A stretch of 64,000 bases of DNA from Ridgeia piscesae (taxonomy: Eukaryota > Annelida > Polychaeta > Sabellida > Siboglinidae). Positions 60,301-64,000 of the stretch are shown here, one piece after another; position 1 is the stretch's first letter, and each line of letters starts with the position of its first letter. The stretch lies in assembly GCA_025642075.2 (NCBI GenBank), contig JAODUO010000586.1, positions 362,501 through 426,500 on the forward strand, read 5' to 3'. A program made the translations under genes and the position numbers. Under the pieces are notes generated by a model that was given only the letters and a program-made list of their open reading frames with translations, did not search any database and was not told where the DNA came from.

Positions 60301-62757
60301 TGAAGGAGCAAAAAAAAACAGTCTTCCAAAACCATAGATATTGTTAGTTATGCCTTGAAAGTGAGTGAAAATTGTGTCACATGTGTGTTTGTAGTCCATT
60401 TCAGGTCATCAGACACATTTAAAAGTTTGTAAACTGGCTTAACAGTTAACATCCATGTGTCCACCAAAACATGTGTGACTGGCAATAATTTTATCCTGCA
60501 TAAAGCCCTACATGGACGTCAACTCATATACAAGCCAGTCGAGATACATTTTATCACGTGAAATAAACTACAAACACATGAGACAACCATTTAGACATAA
60601 CTGACAATATTTAATGATTCTTGAAGACTTATTTGTTCGTTCATTTTATACCCATCCACCACTTGTGCACCAAAATTTCTACCTGTCTACAATGGGTTTT
60701 ACAAACTTTTACCCGTCCAAATGGCAGGAGGACGGGTGTCTCCATAAACAAAGCCTAAATCTATTTAAAGTTGAGGAACACAGTTAGGGAGGTCAGACCG
60801 ATTTGCCACCCCATCTAACATGGGGAGAAAGGGGTCCGGGTTTAGTGGCCATAGTTTATTATCACGCAACATACCTGTTCGTTTATAATTTTTCTCATGT
60901 TGTTATAATGTCAGTCTATGATTTTATGCTGATAGTTGATTTGTTTTGGTTCTTGAGAGCGGTTAATGATTTTTTCTTCTCAGTGTCGTATTTTGGTTTT
61001 TATTGTTTTTGCCTGCTGCCATGTTGGGTCACGCTGACAGGCCCCATCTTTCAAAATTATTTGCGAGATTATGTTAATGAGTACAGCCATTTTGAAAAGT
61101 TATAAATAAAGAAGAATGATAAATGAACGTGATCGTACAAATATCATGATAATCCGTCAATAAAAAGTTTTAGTAATTAGTCAGTTAAAATGGCCTTAAC
61201 GATGTTTTGTGACTATTTATTTAGGTGGATTCAACATGATTTATATGCAGAAGTGTAGAATTGTGTGGACGATAATATAATTACAGTGATGGCTTACTAA
61301 TTGATAGCAAAAAGCCTTGTTCCCCGTGCGCGCGGTGTATTGTGGTAAACAAAGCACTTTGATATCGACGTGATTGATAGCGGGTGTCTTTGGTTAATAC
61401 TATTATTAATAGTTAGCAAGTAACTGTACTTATGCTTGCACATGTAACTGTGAAAACTAATTAATTAAGCCATGTATAATATAGCTAATTTATATTAGTT
61501 TGTTTATTGGTATTATATTTTCTTTTTTTAGCATACTATTCGAACTTTTTTGTGTTGGATTGGCTACATTAAATATACTATAATTATTAAAATAGATAAT
61601 TTATCATTCATGTTTATAAAATTATATTAAACAGGACTTTTGCATGTTGTTACTGGGGTATTCTTAGATGACAGTTTTACATGAATTAGTATTTAGTTTT
61701 TAGAATACAGGTGTAATGTATGTAATTTGTACAACATTGTTGAAACATTATGATACATTATATATTAACTTAATAAAAAATTAGGTATATATCATCAGTT
61801 TACAACAAAATTAGTATAATTGAAAAAAGTTATCTTCTTGTGATTTAGGTACAAAATTAAATAGGAGTATGTTCAGAAAAAAAATGCAGTTTCATTCACA
61901 TTTAATCTATGTACTTGAAGGCTGCACCATTGCATTTTTATTAATTACTATTATCAGAAGAAAAATGAAAGCAAATCTAAAGATTTATTGGCAAGATTAA
62001 TTCTGTCAGAATATTGGCAGAAATTTGTTTTTTAATTTGAAATTTCATAATGTGTGTGGTTTATAAGCAAAATTACATATATTAGCAAACCGTCAGAAAA
62101 TGTCATGAAATTTGTAACTTTTAAACATCTGCAGTTTGCTTAATATTTCACTGAAATACATGAAACAACTACCCTACTTCTTATAGTGACTACTATCAGG
62201 GCACATTAAAAAAAGAAATCGAAAGAAAAATTTGATCCTACCACCCTAACACAGTATAGCAATGATCGTTTATTGTTTCTTATGATTTCAGTCGTTCTAC
62301 CTTTGCTCGTAGGCTAACTTCGAAATTCTACTCTGTCGCCATCTCGCGGCAGCACTAGCACTTTTTAAGTTCTATACACTGATCGACTTGGATTCCGCTG
62401 TCAAAACTAGTGATGCGCCCACTCCTGGAGATCCCACAGGGTATTCATAATGAATCACAGTGTATTGATACTGCCATATGATACATCTGTAAATTTATTC
62501 AAATTATCAGTTCAACTCGAGACCTTTTCAAACAGCGAGTGACTGAGACCGAGCGAGTGTGACAACGTCAACAGAGAAAGCACATACTTCCCCGCCGAAA
62601 TACATTTTGCTATGGTCATGCCAAGAGCATCGCGAAGAAATTTTAGTCTCCGTCCCTCTGTCAGAACAACTGTTGAAGTATTCGTACTAGTCGTACTGTC
62701 ATCAGTGGGGCTTTGTTTTTCGGGTTGGAGTTTATTTTCACACACTGGCGTTGCCAT
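57324..62757 (-). CDS. PMF1: Polyamine-modulated factor 1 / NNF1-like kinetochore protein, four exons
   Basis: Subunit of the MIS12 complex, which links centromeric chromatin to the KNL1/NDC80 microtubule-binding machinery. Exons in transcript order: 62757-62588, 60174-60069, 59711-59617, 57543-57324. Phases agree (170+106+95+220 = 591 nt, 196 residues plus stop; the human protein is 205). The ATG at 62757 was chosen because the frame upstream continues only to a TTG. The N-terminus is Ser/Thr-rich. The NNF1 core runs from LRDALGMTIAKCISAGKFSL through HEQYTKKLDDMIK. The family's hallmark WRPTGVPERDVSAHLVP bridges exons 3 and 4 (human WRPSGIPEKDL), followed by a coiled coil, LKEKQKLEELLREADADNHR. 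The last residues (VTPVFC) follow a possible GAG|gtgacc donor, so an extra 3' exon cannot be excluded. Confidence 0.93.
57550..59330 (-). repeat. 37-bp minisatellite filling PMF1 intron 3, about 45-48 copies
   Basis: Plus-strand units GTGACACACTCACAGTGACG followed by CACACGACATAGTGAAA. Variants (ACGT/ACAT, GTTAAAG/GTGAAAG, GATGC/GACGC) recur in groups, suggesting block duplications. In the transcript direction (minus) each unit carries CACTGTGAGTGTG, a match to the GTGAGT donor consensus. The array begins within about 15 bp of the exon 4 acceptor and ends near 59330. It is followed by simple CACACAGTGGCA repeats up to about 59520. Confidence 0.95.
60175..62587 (-). other. PMF1 intron 1
   Basis: Contains the TIR element at 60238-60755 and a probable transposon 3'-end-like segment at about 60785-61130 (ending TAAATAAAGAAGAATGATAA). 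The rest is AT-rich with no gene recognised; the ORF at 60803-61105 is not supported. Confidence 0.6.
60238..60755. mobile_element. MITE with ~30-bp terminal inverted repeats in PMF1 intron 1
   Basis: The left end, GCTTTATGTAGAGACCCGTCC, is followed by ACCTGTCATTTGGA. The right end read inversely gives TTTATGGAGACACCCGTCC, then TCCTGCCATTTGGAC. The interior matches 40780-41072 closely. There is no coding capacity. Short, non-autonomous DNA transposon; the superfamily was not determined. Confidence 0.82.
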
Positions 62758-63269
62758 ACTTCGTTTTTGGCGCAATAGCTTGGTGTCAATAGTAATACTT
62801 TCCCATCATATTTAACATTTAATAATAGGACGTAGGTTAATAATATGTGCATCCGAAAAGCAATTTGTTTTCGATATAAATACCGTTACGATAGCAGATG
62901 TGTGATCCATAAAAACCATAGATTTATCTCACAGCGTTTTTAGGCGTGAAATGAGCGCGGCTAGTTGTATTTACAACGGCGTTTGTTTCTCGCGACAGTA
63001 CCGGAACCGGCCAATCGGAAATCCCCTTCTAGGATGTAAACAAGTTAATCCGTCTGGCGTTTTTGTCTTAAATTTGGTTCAGATACTACGGTAGCAATGT
63101 GCATGCAGTATAGATATCGCTGAAAGTTAAACTATGTATGTTGATTAATTCAAACTGTATGGAATGATCAACTTGAAGCGATAAGAAGACCAATACCAGA
63201 CTTTTCTGCGAGGCCTGTTACCGGTGGAAAACAAAAGCCCGCGCCAGGCTCAAGCAAGGGCCAAGCGCC
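62758..63269. promoter_or_regulatory. Divergent intergenic region between PMF1 and FKRP
   Basis: Only 512 bp separate the start codons of the two head-to-head genes. The interval is locally richer in CpG than the flanks (around 62930-63060: GCGTTTTTAGGCG, GAGCGCGGC, TCTCGCGACAG, ACCGGAACCGG). No TATA box is evident. This is the layout of a shared bidirectional promoter. TCTCGCGACA resembles the TCTCGCGAGA element of many CpG-type bidirectional promoters, with one mismatch. Confidence 0.6.
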
Positions 63270-64000
63270 ATGAAGTGCGTACGCTGCACTTGCGGTTTGC
63301 GTCTAACTATTGTGATAGCAGTGATTATAAATCTAGTTATTTTACTCTATCTGGCCCATATGCAACACAGACTTGCAACTTTGAATACCCTGCACAGTAC
63401 TCGAGAAAACACAGAACTTCACGTTGATTCATATCAAGAAATGACATCAGACTCTGTGACTTTCATTTTTGGAGAATATGAAGACTTTGAAAACGACATT
63501 GCTAATTCAACACTCTCAATACTTTCAATGTTTCCAGACAAAGATGTTGTCGTTGTGTCTGACTCATTGCCATATCCACCTCTGAAATTGCCCAAGAAAC
63601 ACAATGTTCACTTGGTTACAATGGTGATATCTCCTGAAAAACAGCTGTTAGACTCAAGACCGGAGAACTACATAAAGACAGAGTATATTTTATTAATGCC
63701 AGATGGCGTACGTTTGAAGAACAAGGGTCATGTTGAGTACATGATGGATTACCTAAGACACCAGAAATCGAACGTCAAAATGGTGGCATGGCCGCTGGCT
63801 GGGGATGTGCCGGTATGTGTTGACTTAAAGATGAACTTGAAACAGTGGACTTTACAGTATTCAGCTGTACAACGACTTGATGTGTGTGATGCAGTGAATG
63901 GTGATTATCCATTGATAATGCGGCGAAGGGATTTCCTTACCTTATCCTCGCCATTCTCGAGACCACTCCCTGCAGCCCTCTTCATCCAGTCCTCTTTGCA
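63270..64000 (+). CDS. FKRP: Fukutin-related protein, N-terminal part (cut by window end)
   Basis: A Golgi ribitol-phosphate transferase acting on alpha-dystroglycan O-mannose glycans in vertebrates. The frame from the ATG at 63270 is open to the window edge (243 codons plus two bases). Residues 1-8 (MKCVRCTC) are followed by a signal-anchor helix at about 11-30 (LTIVIAVIINLVILLYLA), as in human FKRP. The stem domain follows: SVTFIFGEYEDFEND, then VVVVSDSLPYPPLKLPK, then SRPENYIKTEYILLMPDGVR, matching the human pattern with LPYPP, SRPE.Y and PDG.R conserved. The sequence NGDYPLIMRRRDFLTLSSPF follows. The catalytic C-terminal nucleotidyltransferase-like domain lies beyond the window. No intron is seen, as in vertebrate FKRP whose coding sequence is one exon. 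Note that a different frame gives a short ORF at 63224; it is not the gene. Confidence 0.95.
   Translation, partial: MKCVRCTCGLRLTIVIAVIINLVILLYLAHMQHRLATLNTLHSTRENTELHVDSYQEMTSDSVTFIFGEYEDFENDIANSTLSILSMFPDKDVVVVSDSLPYPPLKLPKKHNVHLVTMVISPEKQLLDSRPENYIKTEYILLMPDGVRLKNKGHVEYMMDYLRHQKSNVKMVAWPLAGDVPVCVDLKMNLKQWTLQYSAVQRLDVCDAVNGDYPLIMRRRDFLTLSSPFSRPLPAALFIQSSL

Noticed and set aside
63224..63427. 67-codon ORF overlapping the FKRP start
   Set aside because: A different frame from FKRP. The frame from 63270 has the signal anchor and clear FKRP motifs.

Overview
The window is animal nuclear DNA. It has spliced genes with GT-AG introns, abundant SINE, LINE and MITE debris, and many micro- and minisatellites. 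The mix of tRNA-derived SINEs and CR1/L2-like LINEs with a GDSL-type ORF1 suggests a marine invertebrate, most likely a lophotrochozoan such as a mollusc. That is an inference from sequence style; no species was identified.

Four host genes can be supported. (1) PIK3C3/VPS34, the class III phosphatidylinositol 3-kinase, lies on the + strand at 11016-36780. I could resolve it into 23 coding exons whose phases all agree, giving 922 codons plus a stop. (2) An apparently intronless LicD/fukutin-type membrane protein lies on the - strand at 47685-48605. (3) PMF1/NNF1, a kinetochore MIS12-complex subunit, lies on the - strand at 57324-62757 in four exons. (4) The 5' part of FKRP lies on the + strand from 63270 to the window edge, head-to-head with PMF1 and only 512 bp from it.

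Layout: 1-10.5 kb holds a 15-bp minisatellite, AT tracts, a dispersed repeat, and an old LINE split by a younger but decayed CR1/L2-like LINE (about 4.06-7.79 kb). 11-36.8 kb is PIK3C3, with introns loaded by minisatellites, SINEs, a 3' LINE fragment and a hAT-like MITE. 37-47 kb is the PIK3C3 downstream region, a 600-bp pentanucleotide satellite, LINE debris and a 1.6-kb foldback element. 49-56 kb holds LINE, MITE and hAT remnants and a 37-bp minisatellite. 57-64 kb is PMF1, with a 1.8-kb 37-bp array in its third intron, and FKRP.

The most striking pattern is in the introns. Several PIK3C3 minisatellites are tandem copies of the adjoining splice junction itself. Exon 8 donor, exon 13 acceptor, exon 16 donor and exon 20 donor each seed an array whose units contain AG|GT, and exon 14's acceptor region is duplicated once. 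These arrays are trains of potential splice sites and fit the known model of intron change by tandem duplication of AGGT-containing sequence. FKRP and the LicD-like gene belong to the same nucleotidyltransferase-like superfamily. PIK3C3 (endosome/autophagy) and PMF1 (kinetochore) are unrelated housekeeping genes, and no operon-like logic is implied.
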